Shown: piece by piece, positions 1-12,000 of the stretch
Numbering within the stretch: the first letter of the stretch is position 1
Layout: each line of letters begins with the position of its first letter
Source: Amoebophrya sp. A120
Taxonomy: Eukaryota; Sar; Dinophyceae; Syndiniales; Amoebophryaceae
NCBI GenBank assembly: GCA_905178155.1
Contig: CAJINV010000003.1
Span: 11,167,737 to 11,231,736, forward strand
Length of the DNA: 64,000 bases
Direction: 5' to 3'
Program-made: the position numbers and the translations under genes
The notes under the pieces: generated by a model
What the model saw: the letters and a program-made list of their open reading frames with translations, nothing else
What the model was told of the DNA's origin: nothing
Databases searched by the model: none

Positions 1-1
1 C

Positions 2-3000
2 GCTACGGTAGAAAGTTTCTCACGCTGCCTTTTTCCGTCGATTCGGCCCGATTGTTGCGAAGCAGCGAGACAAGTTGCGGTGTGTTACGCGACGGCGAGC
101 CCAAGTCCGTGCATGGGAAACAGCGACCGGGAGTTCAACACTACAAGTCTCATGACGACTTGTGCCACCACCACGTCGACCTCGACAACGTCGACTTCCA
201 CGACGACAAAAGCTTTCGACTGCCTGCTAGTGCACTGTCTCTATTCGAACGCGGTGGATTGGGTGTCAGTCTATCCGAGCTTCGGCACAGAGTACGAAGA
301 GGACGCTGCATTTCCGGGGTACTACGAAAGAAAATTTTCAACCTCCACGACAAAGCCCGACTCGACGTCGACCCCGGATCCAAAGGCGGCGCCTGACTCA
401 ACCTCCACCCCAGATCCAAAGGCGGCGCCAGACTCCGGGTCCTCTTCCTCCGCGCCGGATCCCTATAGCGGCACTTCGTCTCCAGACCCAGCTACTTCTA
501 CGCCTGATCCCAAAGCCGCACCAGACGCGGGCTCGTCGACACCCGATCCGTATGCTCCTCCTCCTGACGGGGGAGGTGGACCGCGAAGCCTTTACGAAGA
601 TCAAAGTTCGTCCTCTAGTCCTCCTCTCTCCACGGGGCCGCCGACAACCGCCACAACCTCCATCGGGCCGCCGGGCCACTTGCTGAGCTTTCAGGACGCG
701 AAAGTGCAAAGCTTTTCGCGCTGCTTGTTCCCCTCGATTCGCCCGGAGTGCTGCGAGGCTGCGCGGCATGTTGCCGTCTGCTACGCCAGTGCCAGCCCGA
801 GTCCGTGTATGGGAAACGTGGACCGGGAGTTCAATACCACAAGTCTCATGACGACGTGCGCCACAACCACGACCACGACTACCACGACCTTGTTCAACGC
901 CTGCACGATCTCGTCGAAAAATCCGTGCGGCGCCTCGCTGCCACTTCAGCCGGCCCACCAGTGCTCGCCCGCACTGGGCACGGAGCGTTTGTACACCTGT
1001 GCATGCGCCCCCGGACACGAGGCTGTGGAAACAGCCTATAATGTCGACACACACGGAACGGGGTACGCGTTCGTTCCTGGTTCGACCTACACGACCTGCA
1101 TCGACGTCGACGAGTGCGCTGTTTCTGATGGCAGTTCACCTCCGTGCGGCCCGGCGGCGGACCAGAACGTCTGCACGAACTTAGTGGGTGCCTACCGGTG
1201 CGCGTGCGGGCCCGGCTACGAGCGGCTTCGGGACGGTGCGACACAGGGGGAGCTCTGCGTCCGCGTGAACGAGTGTGACCACAATCCCTGCGGCGCTGCT
1301 GGCTTCAGCGTCCGCTCGCAAACGCAGCTGACACACACGTGCGACCAAACTGCGCAGCCTGGCAACTGGCGCTGTACATGTGCGAGCGGATATCAGTCTT
1401 CCGGTGGGGATTTCCCGCACTGCGAGGAAATAGATGAGTGCGATGCTGTCCCTAACCCCTGTGGCCCCAGTCCGCCAAACAGGTGCTACGACCTGGTTGA
1501 TCATTACATGTGCCAGTGCGAGGGCGGGTTTGAACTCCAGTGGCAGCAAGCGAACAACGCAGCTGTGCGGGTTTTGGAAAGAAGTCCGAAGATGAGTATG
1601 AATACAGCACCCTTTCACTTTGATGAACAAAAAAAGGACACACATGATCTTCAGAGTAAGAAACACAAGAAACGACCAGACCTACAAACTGGAACGCGAC
1701 CACCTAAGTCGAGAGACGCAAGACGATTAGCAAGGCGTTTGCAGGCGTTCGAGAGGCGGCAACATGCACGAAGAAAAACCTCATCCCCAGGCGCGCATTT
1801 TGCAAGACGTTCTCCGTCGCACTTGACCACGAGTACTAGAGGCAGAAGCGATTCGCCTCGGAGCCGGTTCGGACTTCCGCTGCTCGAGGACGCTTTTCAG
1901 CGGTCTTCCAACCGTCCGCGTGCTCTGACTCCCTCCGCCACCGACTCGTGTGACGACCCCAACTACTACGATCCGCTTTTTCCCGGGCCGCCGTACGTTG
2001 GCTGTGAAGCCGCGTGGAAGGGCCTGCCGTGTGATCGGCTGCAGGAATTTCTCGGCGTCAGCCACGGCTACACTTCGGCGCACCAGACCGCGTTGCAGCG
2101 CCGGTGTCATTCCACGTGTTGCGAGGTTCCTGAGTACGCGAACAACACGGCGCACCGCTGCGGCGAGCAGTTTCCCACCTGTCCCTACACTCCGCCGGCC
2201 GGCGTTTCGGCGATGGGACAGAAGACGTACTTTCACGGCTGCGCTAATGGTTTCCTGGACGGATGGTATTGCATGGACGGGGTCGCCTACCGGCGCATGA
2301 CCCTAGACGGCGGGGGCTACACCCGCAACTACCGGGGTGCGCAGCTGGCGTGCGAAGACCTTGGCGCGTCGCTTGCCATGGCCCGGACGGCGAACCAGGT
2401 CGAGTTGCTCTCACAGCTAGGAAAACAGGAGTTTCCCGGGGATCCCCCGCCCGACGGAGTGCACGACGGCCTTTGGTTGGGTCTCCGCGCCGCCGCGGTC
2501 GGCAATGATCTTGGGGAATGGATGTGGGAGCTGACGCAAAGTCCTGCCCGGCGCTATGCGGGCGACGTCAGTGCCGATCCCCTACCCGGAGCCGTGGCGG
2601 GTGGCGCTGCCTGGGCGCCCGGCGAGCCGGTCGCCTACTGGTCACCCAGTGAAGCGAGTCTCGCCAAGCGCTGCGCCGCGTGGCGTCCGTCGGACGAGAA
2701 GTGGCACACGTTTGACTGCGAAGCGACGTGGTTGCCGTTCGTCTGCAGCATCGAGTACGATCCCTATGTGCAGGACACCCTAGAGGACGGCCAGATGATG
2801 TTCCCACCCCAACAACCCGCGCCTACCCCATACCGCATGGCACTGGTGAGCTATGCGAACGTGGACCAGTGTGTGGCCAACAGCAACAATTTCCCGATGC
2901 AAAACGTCGACCCTGCGGATCCGCCACAACTGCTAGAGCTGTTGCATTTCCCGACGGCGTGCCTGCGGTGGGACGAGCTTTTCTACTGGAAGATTTCCGG

Positions 3001-6000
3001 GTGCAGCGGAGGCAGTCTGCCGGCGGACGAGTCGCCTACCCAACTGGACAACGGGTCGTCGAGTGGTCAAATTCTGATCGAGGAGTTTTTCTGGGACGCC
3101 GCGTGCACTGACAAAGTCAGCAACCGGCTTGGCTCGCTCTGGCGCCGGATGGCCTACTGTAAAAAGCTCGGGTCCTACTTCGGCTACGAGCAGTTGGCTG
3201 CTCCGGCCGACACTCGCTTCGCGACCCATCTCTGCTCGGAAGCAACTACCCGGCTAGGCATTGCAAATATTTGTCTGGGTCTTCCTGTGAATAGCACACT
3301 ACTGCGGTAGATTTTGATTTTCATGTGATAATATATTGTATAAGCAGGTTTGGAATAGTACACGTGGAGCATGACGAGACCGAAAGCTCCAGAGAGATTT
3401 GCGAATGCCGAGTCATAAGAACTTCATTTTGGAATTTTCTTATTTATTCCTTTCTGTTCCAACACCAAGATCCACATGACTACTTAGTAGTTAGTTTACA
3501 GCCGTCCCGACCCAGACTAATGTTTGCAGTTTATACCGGAAGCAGCACGACGAGGCCATCACCGCGAGCGTCTTGCCGCCCGAAGGCAGCTATCCGACGG
3601 CGTCCGCGCCGACCTGCGGCTGCCCGCGGGGCTACGAACGGAGTGGAGCTTCGTGTGTGGGCATCGACGACTGTGTCGGACGACCCTGCGGAGACCTCGT
3701 CCCTGCGTCGGCCTGCACCGACCAGGTGGAGGGACACGTCTGCTCGTGCCCGGACGGGTTTCGAAACGACCAGGTGTTCGACGAAGCATTGCAACGACAA
3801 AACCAGACGTGCGTGTCCAACGATGGGTGTGCGAGCAAAGGCGACGCGCAGTGCCGGACTTCGGAAAGTCCTGAAAACCGTTGCACCGACGTAGGCACCC
3901 AGTACCGCTGCACCTGCGGCGGCGGCTTTGTGAAGCGCTTAGCGCTCGGCTCGCTGACGGATGAGGTATGTGTCTCTGTTGAGCAGAGTTGCGCCGCGTC
4001 GTGCGCCCGCCGGGAGATGCAGCGCGAGTCCAACCAGTTTGTGATGCAATCCATCGCCCCCGGGAAGTATGCGAGCGCGCATGCCATGGCTTATGACTAC
4101 TTGGGTCTGGCGCAAGACGACGCGCTGCTGGCTGGATGTGCCGCGGAGCTGAACTCGAATCCGGAGGACAAAAATGTCATGCGCGCTGCGAGCGGAAACT
4201 TCGGGCTACCGGTCGACCAGAACGGGGCGGCCACTCCTGCCGTCTGGAACAGGCGCGCCTGTTGCAAGCTGTACCAAGACTTCCTGGGATGTCTCTCTTC
4301 CAATTGTGGGGTGCAGACTGCTTTCTCCGCTTACTTTCGCGACTATTGCCAAGTGGGTAGCGTCGCGGCAGACTCCAGCCTGTTGCGAGAAGAAGTTTCG
4401 CTGACAGGCCAAGTCGTTCTCGAGTTCCCGTCAGTCGCTTCGCGCAACGCTTTTTACGAAGCCAGCATGTTGATGCGAACAGGTGCCGCGCAGGAGCCTG
4501 AAGCGTCCTCAGCAGTAAACGCACCAGCAGCTGCAAGTACTAGGTCGTCGTCGTTATTTCTGGATCACTTGCGGGCCGAGCTGAAGAGCAGAGCGCTGGC
4601 GGAGCTGCTGCCAGGCTACGTCGACGGGGTGGAATTGGGGAAATCAAACAAGGTCGATGTCTGGTTGTCAGCCGTAAACCGGAGTTTAACATCGTTGGCG
4701 ACAATCGACGAGGGTGAGTACCTGGATCTGCTAATGAACCAGCAGGCGCACTCCCACCCGCCGCGCGGTCGCAGGAGGAGGAAGTTAACGAGCAGTAGCA
4801 CGGGCAACGTGCCTAGCACAAGTCCACCGCCGGGGGCGGGGCCGTCCTCGGCAGCGTATTCGTCTGCAGACCCACCACCTCCCAGCAGCGCCAGTACCAC
4901 GGAGCAGCCGGGTGCTCCGCACCAAAATCAAGGCTTGAACTTGGCTCCGCAGTACCCGACATCGTTTGATCGGCAGATCACTCTCCAGTACATGATCGGA
5001 CCGTTTTCCGCGGCCTCTCTGCTGCCGCCGGAGTTCCAGGACTCGGAGACAGTGTTTGCGGCGTCCGCAGCCACGAGCACTATGACCGAACTGTTTCTGG
5101 TCACCCATATGCATTGCAAAAGTATCGTACTAGTATGAGTCGGCGCATCTTCTTCACAAATATTCTCAAGCTGAACAAGCGTCGAGCCTTGTCATGCCGC
5201 GGATCTATAGAGAGAAAGACCTTGGGAAAAGAGAGACCACATTTGTCTTCATGCATAATTATAGCTGCAATTACTACAACTAGCACGATACTGTTGCAGT
5301 GGATAAACCAATATGGACGTCAAGACATGATTCGGGACTGGTGTGAAGCCCAAGTCCAGCGTCGCTTCATCGGTCCGGAGACGCTCCAGGAGTTGGCGCG
5401 CCACGGCATGCCCGTGACCGAGCTGCAGGTGCCCGGGTGCGAGCCCGGCCCCTCGTGCGAGGACGCCGATGCAGTTGCGACCAAGTATTTGCGAGGCGGG
5501 AGCGCTTCCTGCGGCTGCGCGTGTCTGGGGCAGCAGGGTGAGTGCGCCAACCGCATCGCCGTGCGGCAAGTGTGTCCCGTGACCTGTGCGACGCACGGCG
5601 CCACTACATGTGTGAACGCACACCAAGAACAGGACGGCCGCCAGCGCGCGTTGCTGCAGCAGATTCGCGGTCACCCCTCAACCGAAGCACTGATGAGGAT
5701 ACCGACGAGTGGTCTGCCAGGTAGTTCATCTCCTGCAAGGCAACAGATGAAACAAGAAACTTTTCGTCAAACGCAGCCTTTTGATCTTGATGTTGCGAAA
5801 GCTGCTTCATCACACTCGGGCACAGCTGGCGAGGACGATCGTGCTGCAACTACTTTGATGCAGCTTGGTGCGCAGGAGGTGCGTCCTTTGTCCGACCGCG
5901 CTCTTTCTCCGACTGGTGGAGCGGCCCCGCCCACGAACCCCGCATCAAGCACCGGACGCCTTTTCGCACCGCTGGCCCTCGCGGCCGGTCAGAGAGAGCA

Positions 6001-9000
6001 CCAGTGGTCTCTGACCCAACTGCAAACCTCCACGCTGAGCTCCACAACGACAGTGTCTGTCGACCGGGACAGCATAGACTTGTCTTCTTTCCTTCCCGAT
6101 CCCCATGTTTACCCAACGGGGACGCTGAACTACATGACCACCAGCACCACCTCAACTACCTCCACTGGCCCACCCGGAGGTGGTGCTAGCTCCGATCACA
6201 GCAGCTCGTCTGGTAGCTCCAGCGACGCTGTACGTGTGTACGGAGAATATCCTTACCTGGCGGAGGCCCGCGGAGATGCGGGCACAACATTTGCGGGACT
6301 CGCGCAACGTCTGCGGACGCTTGAAACGTCTCTTGCAACGCTGATCCAGCAGTGTGTGCGAACGGCACTTGCGTCTTCTTCCGCCGGCCAAGAAGTAGAA
6401 GATGGCACATCTCCACAGCAGAACGAAGATCTCGAGCAATCGTTGCTGGTGAAAACGCCCGCACAAGTTCTCAGCGAAGCGCATCCCGGGTTTTTTGCGC
6501 AACCCTGGCCTAGAGACTCAGATTGGGAGACGGTTCTGGATCACTTCCAAGTAGCCACCGCAGACCCCGACGCTGCAGCGCCCACCTTGCCTTCCGTATC
6601 GCAGAGCGCCGCTTTCGTGCCTGAGTACGTGCTGCCCGGTTGCGAACCTCTGTTCGCGTTCGACGAACGGGAGGCGGCTGCGATTGTGAGTGCGAAGCTG
6701 TCCGATCTGAACATCCAAGCCGACAGGCTCGACTTGTCGCTGTTTGATCCGAGTTGCGCTCAACGCGTCCCGGGATCCTACCAGCTGACGCTGCCGCAGA
6801 CCTCGATGTGTGCCCCCCTGGACTGCGCCAATCCCTCCATGTACACACCCACCGATCCAGCGGGGCTGAACGCGCTCGTCTGTTCTCCCGGCTCGTCCGA
6901 GTTTTCTTTCGACGGACAGGGCTGCTCGATCCTGCTGCCGGCCTTGTTGGAAGATGAGGAACTGCAGCCGGGCGTCGTTACACCCTCGGTTACCCTGGCG
7001 TCGTGGACGAATCCACTCGCGCTCGGATTGCGCAACCGGAGATCTCTGACAGCAGGCACTGAGCGAACTGGATTAATACCTGTGCCATCATCTTCATCAG
7101 AAGCGGGAGTTCCAACAAGAGGAAGAGCGACAGATTTTTATATTCGAAAATTGGACGAGAATCAAAATGGAAATGATGTGTCCGGTAGTTCAGGTTCTGG
7201 TGCAGCTGCAAGTTCGACCACATCAACCTCCACCAGTTCCACCACTACCTCAACCATCGATCCGGCGCTGGTGACGCAACCTTCCCAGATCGAGTACGAG
7301 GTGGGCGGCGTGAAGTTTACTTCCGCCGAGGCTGCGCCATACCTCGCGCACGCAGCTGATGGCGTGTTCACCCCTGGACTCGTGGTGCAAGCCAAGATCA
7401 AGAGTTGTACGATGCCGGAGTACGCCCCCGGCAAGGGGTTCGGTGAGATTCGGTTCATTAACGGTGCCTGGGAAAACGAAAAATTTGTGACCGGAGCCGA
7501 TCAAATGTGTAGTGTGGCGCAACCCTGTGGGGCCGGGCGTTTCCCTCAGCTCTTGGCTAGTTCCTGCGGAACCACTGCTGCCAGTGGTGCAACGTGCGCA
7601 CTCAGCTGCGAAGCGAGTACGGCAGTCAGTGCTGCCGGCGCAGCGTCGCTGGCGGCTGGGAGCGATGCCGTGGAGCTGAAGGGCTCTTCCGACGACGTTC
7701 TGCACCTAGTGAGCAGCACTGCTGTTCTGCAGCAGAATGGAGGTGGAACACAAACAGCCTCTACCAGCACGACAGACGCGGAAGGAACCGGAATCCTTTT
7801 GACCAACCAGTATGGAACTGTCATAGAGCACCAAACCACGGACGGGGGCGGAGCTAACCCCGCGACGCCAAGGCGGACGATCCAAAGCGTAAACCGAATC
7901 TGCTACAACGGCAACTACTACACCTTGCCGGCATACTATCGTACGAAAAAACTGTTTCACTGTGAGGATAAAGTTTGCAAGTTTATTTGCACTGACAAGC
8001 TCGCCATATCGCATCACGTGGTCACAGGAAAAAGCTGCCATGCATGCACCTGAAGGGAAAAAACGGTTAGAAATGCCTTCTCTGTAGTCTCTTTCATTTG
8101 TCTCATGACAAGCACCACATCAATCTGAATGTTGCATGGTCCAAATCACAAGTTCATAGAGAAGCAGTTTTTTTCGGAGGATAGCGATGACAGGTATGTG
8201 CAGAATCGGTTCTATCCGCTCCGGAGGGACCCCCTGATCACCGACGTTGCAATGCAGGTGTTTCCTAACGTCTTATGGCATTTTCAAGCGTTACAGGGAT
8301 CGGCTTTTACACGATTTGTTTAGGTAAAATCCCTGATCAATCTTCAGCCCCCACAGTCGGGTCAAGCTCCTTCGTGTGGCAAGGTCCTCTCGACGCGCTT
8401 AGTAGCATGGAAGTCGGTTCCAAAATGGTAATTATGCAACAAGACCACGCGCAAAATGAATGCAAGACGCGCAAAAAAGTCCACCCATTCACTTTTGTTC
8501 TTCTTGCGTCACAAATTTATGTCAACAGCTATCATTGTCACGCTTGCTGAAAACTCCATACGTCTTTCCGCTCTGTTCTGTCGCGGACGCCGAGACCCAG
8601 GAAGTGTACGTGGTTCAGGCCAGCGTGCAGTTTGCGGTAGATGACTCTTGGTTTTCGCAGTTTTCCTCTACGGAGACCGCTTCAGGTTCTACTGACCTCG
8701 CGCAACTTTCGGGTGGTATGAGTACTGACCCCGGCGCCGCCGCTACGACGACGACGCGGCCGCCGGTGTTCTTGACCGACAGCGAAACGCTTCCGCCGCC
8801 GGAGGAGAAGACGCAAGCGCAGCTTTTCGCGCTCATGACTGAAAGCGGTGACCAAGCGGCGAGCGCCGAGGACAAGACCAAAGCCGCCTCTATGTGGCAG
8901 GCCCTAGACGCTATGGCGCTTGCAATCCGCAACTCGCTGGGCCCCGAAGCGATCGGCGTGAATGACACACTGCATCTGAAGACGTACACGGTGAATGGCG

Positions 9001-12000
9001 CAGTCACCATTGCAGTGGATTACTACGGACGACGCTTGCAGGAACTGCTGCCTGGTGGAGAGAAGCTGCCACACGACCACACAGCTGCAGTGGCAGCAGG
9101 TCGCGCAGGAACAAACCATAGGCAACAAGGTGCGCTGCAATCAGCTCGTGTTTTGGCAGGAGTTGATGTAGTACGTCAAAAAATGGAGGACGTGGACGTC
9201 GCGCGGGAGCATGCTACATCAAACACCGGGGCCCGCCCGACAGGTAGAGGTAGTGGGCCGCAGGCGCCACGCCGCCCGAGTGCAGCACGGACGCTGGCGG
9301 CAGGGACGTCCACTGACGTCGCCTACGACTTTCAGGTGATGCTAACCGGTGCGAACGCCTCCTCCAAAGCAAACAAGGCCGGGTCGGTGCTCGGCACTTC
9401 TAGTACCAGTAGTGGCGCATCAAACTCTACCAATGGCACCGCGGTGGTGGCAGCAAGTGCCGGAGCGTTGAGCAGTGTTTTCGCGACTGTGTTCAAGCAA
9501 GCGTTCACGAAAAACTTCGCGCAGATCTTTTCCGTGTCCGAATCCGTGATCCAGTCCTTCAAGAGTTTCAGCCGGGGCTTGAGCAGCATGGTCCTGGAGG
9601 TGCCCAGGTACAAAACGACGCCCTGGCGACCTTGCTCGACCGCGTGTGGGACCGGTATCGCACAGCGCAGCGTGCATTGCTTCGTGCCGCAGAACGCCTT
9701 CTCAAACTGGTGTCGCGGCCCAATTCCACTCGCGGTGCAGACCTGCGAAGACTACAGCGGCTGCCCGTTCCGGATCGACTGTCCTCTCGGCCCGGGTTCC
9801 ACGTTGCTGACCTGCGAGCAACAGTTCCTCGCGGAAATGGGGATTTCCGCAGCTATCATTTTAGCCCTGGTCACCTATCTCTACCGGGGGTGCCGCAAAC
9901 CCAAACGGGGCGCGGTCAGACTCCAAGTAGGCGAGGGGAAGAAGGTGGAAGCGGTTAAGTGGCGCACGGAGTACGACAAGGCGACAGGCAAAACTAAAAT
10001 TGTGTGGGACACCAACGACAAAATGTTGTTCGGGGGCGTTGTCACAGGCGCCCCGGTGCTCGGAGACGAAGCGGAAACGCCGTCGCATCCACGAAGAAAA
10101 TCCGCCCGAGGTCGTTCTGGTGGTACGACTTCCGCGCCAGCATCCTCTGAAGACGGTGCCCGCGAACAAAGCGCCGGCCGCAAAGAGACATCACCACCAA
10201 TGGTGGATGTTAACGGTTCTGTGCTGCTGGACCTGGAAAATCCGGTGGCCATAAATCCAAATCAAGAGGATAGTACTTCTGCTGTCACCGTAGAAGTAGA
10301 GAAGAAGCAAAGTGACGCAAAAAATCAGGAGCGGGAGGCGGAGGTGAAAAGTGCAGCGTCGTCGTCTTCCTCGTCTGAGGTTATTAAGCCGGGATCTCCG
10401 GTGGGTGTGGTCATTGACCATGCGAGTCCGCCGCCGAGCTGCTTCGCGGACCAGGAAAAGGTCGAGTATTGGTCGGCCACCTACAATACCAAATGTAAAA
10501 GTGTCTGGGTCTGGAAGAGTCATGCTGTTTCTGCATGACACAGAAGGTCTGGCATGGAAGCTCTAGCATCACAGGTTTCGAGAAGCTTCCGCAATGCCGA
10601 ATCCGCATGACAAATCCCCCATTTTGGTGACAGAAAGTGAGCAGCTTCTGCTGCCTATGCATCAGAGATTTTTGCGTGTTCTGAAATGCGCATCACAAGT
10701 TACATCCTTCCAGACCCAGACACTTTTACACTTGATATACAACAGCTTTCTACCCGCATCCATCTTGTCGCACAATCCGAAGACGAACACGCTCAACCTC
10801 CGCATTCTGGGGCAGCAAGTGCGGCAAAATGTGTCTTGGAACCTCATTCGCCTGCCGCTCCGGAAGGGGGAGCCCTGCGAATTCCATGTGGACGCTGACG
10901 TGCGTTGGGTGGATCGCGACGCTCGCACTTTTGACCGCCTGCGGGTATGAGACTGGACAACTCCCACTCTGCCCCTTCATCTGTCATGCAAAAACACACA
11001 ATGTAGTCAGCACAGCTCCAGCTGTCACTTGGCCATATTTGTATTTTCATTTTGGGACTGTTTGCATGACAGGTTCCAGCAGCCAAATCAGTACGATACT
11101 GCTGCCAGGCAGAAAGAACTGCATCTTTGCTGGCACTTCTGCCGCTACTGTTGCCCTCCAAATGAGGGGAAGGGGGACGAGTTGTGCGATCTCATAACGG
11201 GCGGCGGCGGGCTATAAGCTGACCGCGAAGGGACGCGTTTTTCGCGTCGATGCCACTGCGGTCCGGCGGAAATTCGCGATCGGCGAAAAGGTGGTCGCTC
11301 TAGTTCCTGAGGAGCGTCGGTGGGCACCGTGTCGGGTGAAAGAGGTTGCGAAGGAGCATTACGGCGACACGAAGCAACGCCTTTCAGAATTGCTGCAGGA
11401 TGGAGCTGCAAGTCCAGGGAAACGACGTGGCCGAGTGAGTCAGGCGTGGATGCAACCAGCTACAAGGGCGCACCAGAAATTCTTGGCCATGTCTTCCGGT
11501 AAAAATTACGCTCCGGAGACTACGTTTTCCTTATGGGAAGGCAATGGCAAACCTTCATCGCTCGGCCTGCACTTCGGGCGGGGATGGAAAGTGGACCGAC
11601 TGGATATTGGGAAGCAGGCCGACTTGAAGGGTGTCCAGGTAGGTTGGAAACTGCTGGAGTTTGAAAACGAACCGGTGAACGGAAACCAAGGCCGATCTTT
11701 GAGCCGCACTTTCACAATATCCAACAGAAACCAGCCGCACGAGCACACGGATCATTCGAGGACCAGAAAAATATGCATTTGTGTTGCTTCTATTAAAGTC
11801 CTGTTGTATTATACTGATGTGATGCAGCGGAGACCGGAAGAGAAGCTCTCTTCTGTTTTTCGGAGCGCATTTTTTATTCGGAGTGCTTACGTAGTTTGAA
11901 TAGATAACGAGTAGACAGGCACGACCAGGAAAAAAAAAATGTCATGCTGATGGCGAACAGCCCCAGCCAAAGACAGCGCCAACATTCGAGACAGGTATTA

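Noticed and set aside
398-1054. Long minus-strand frames opposite the giant genes
   Set aside because: They are shadows of the GC-rich coding strand, with Arg-rich products and no domain logic.
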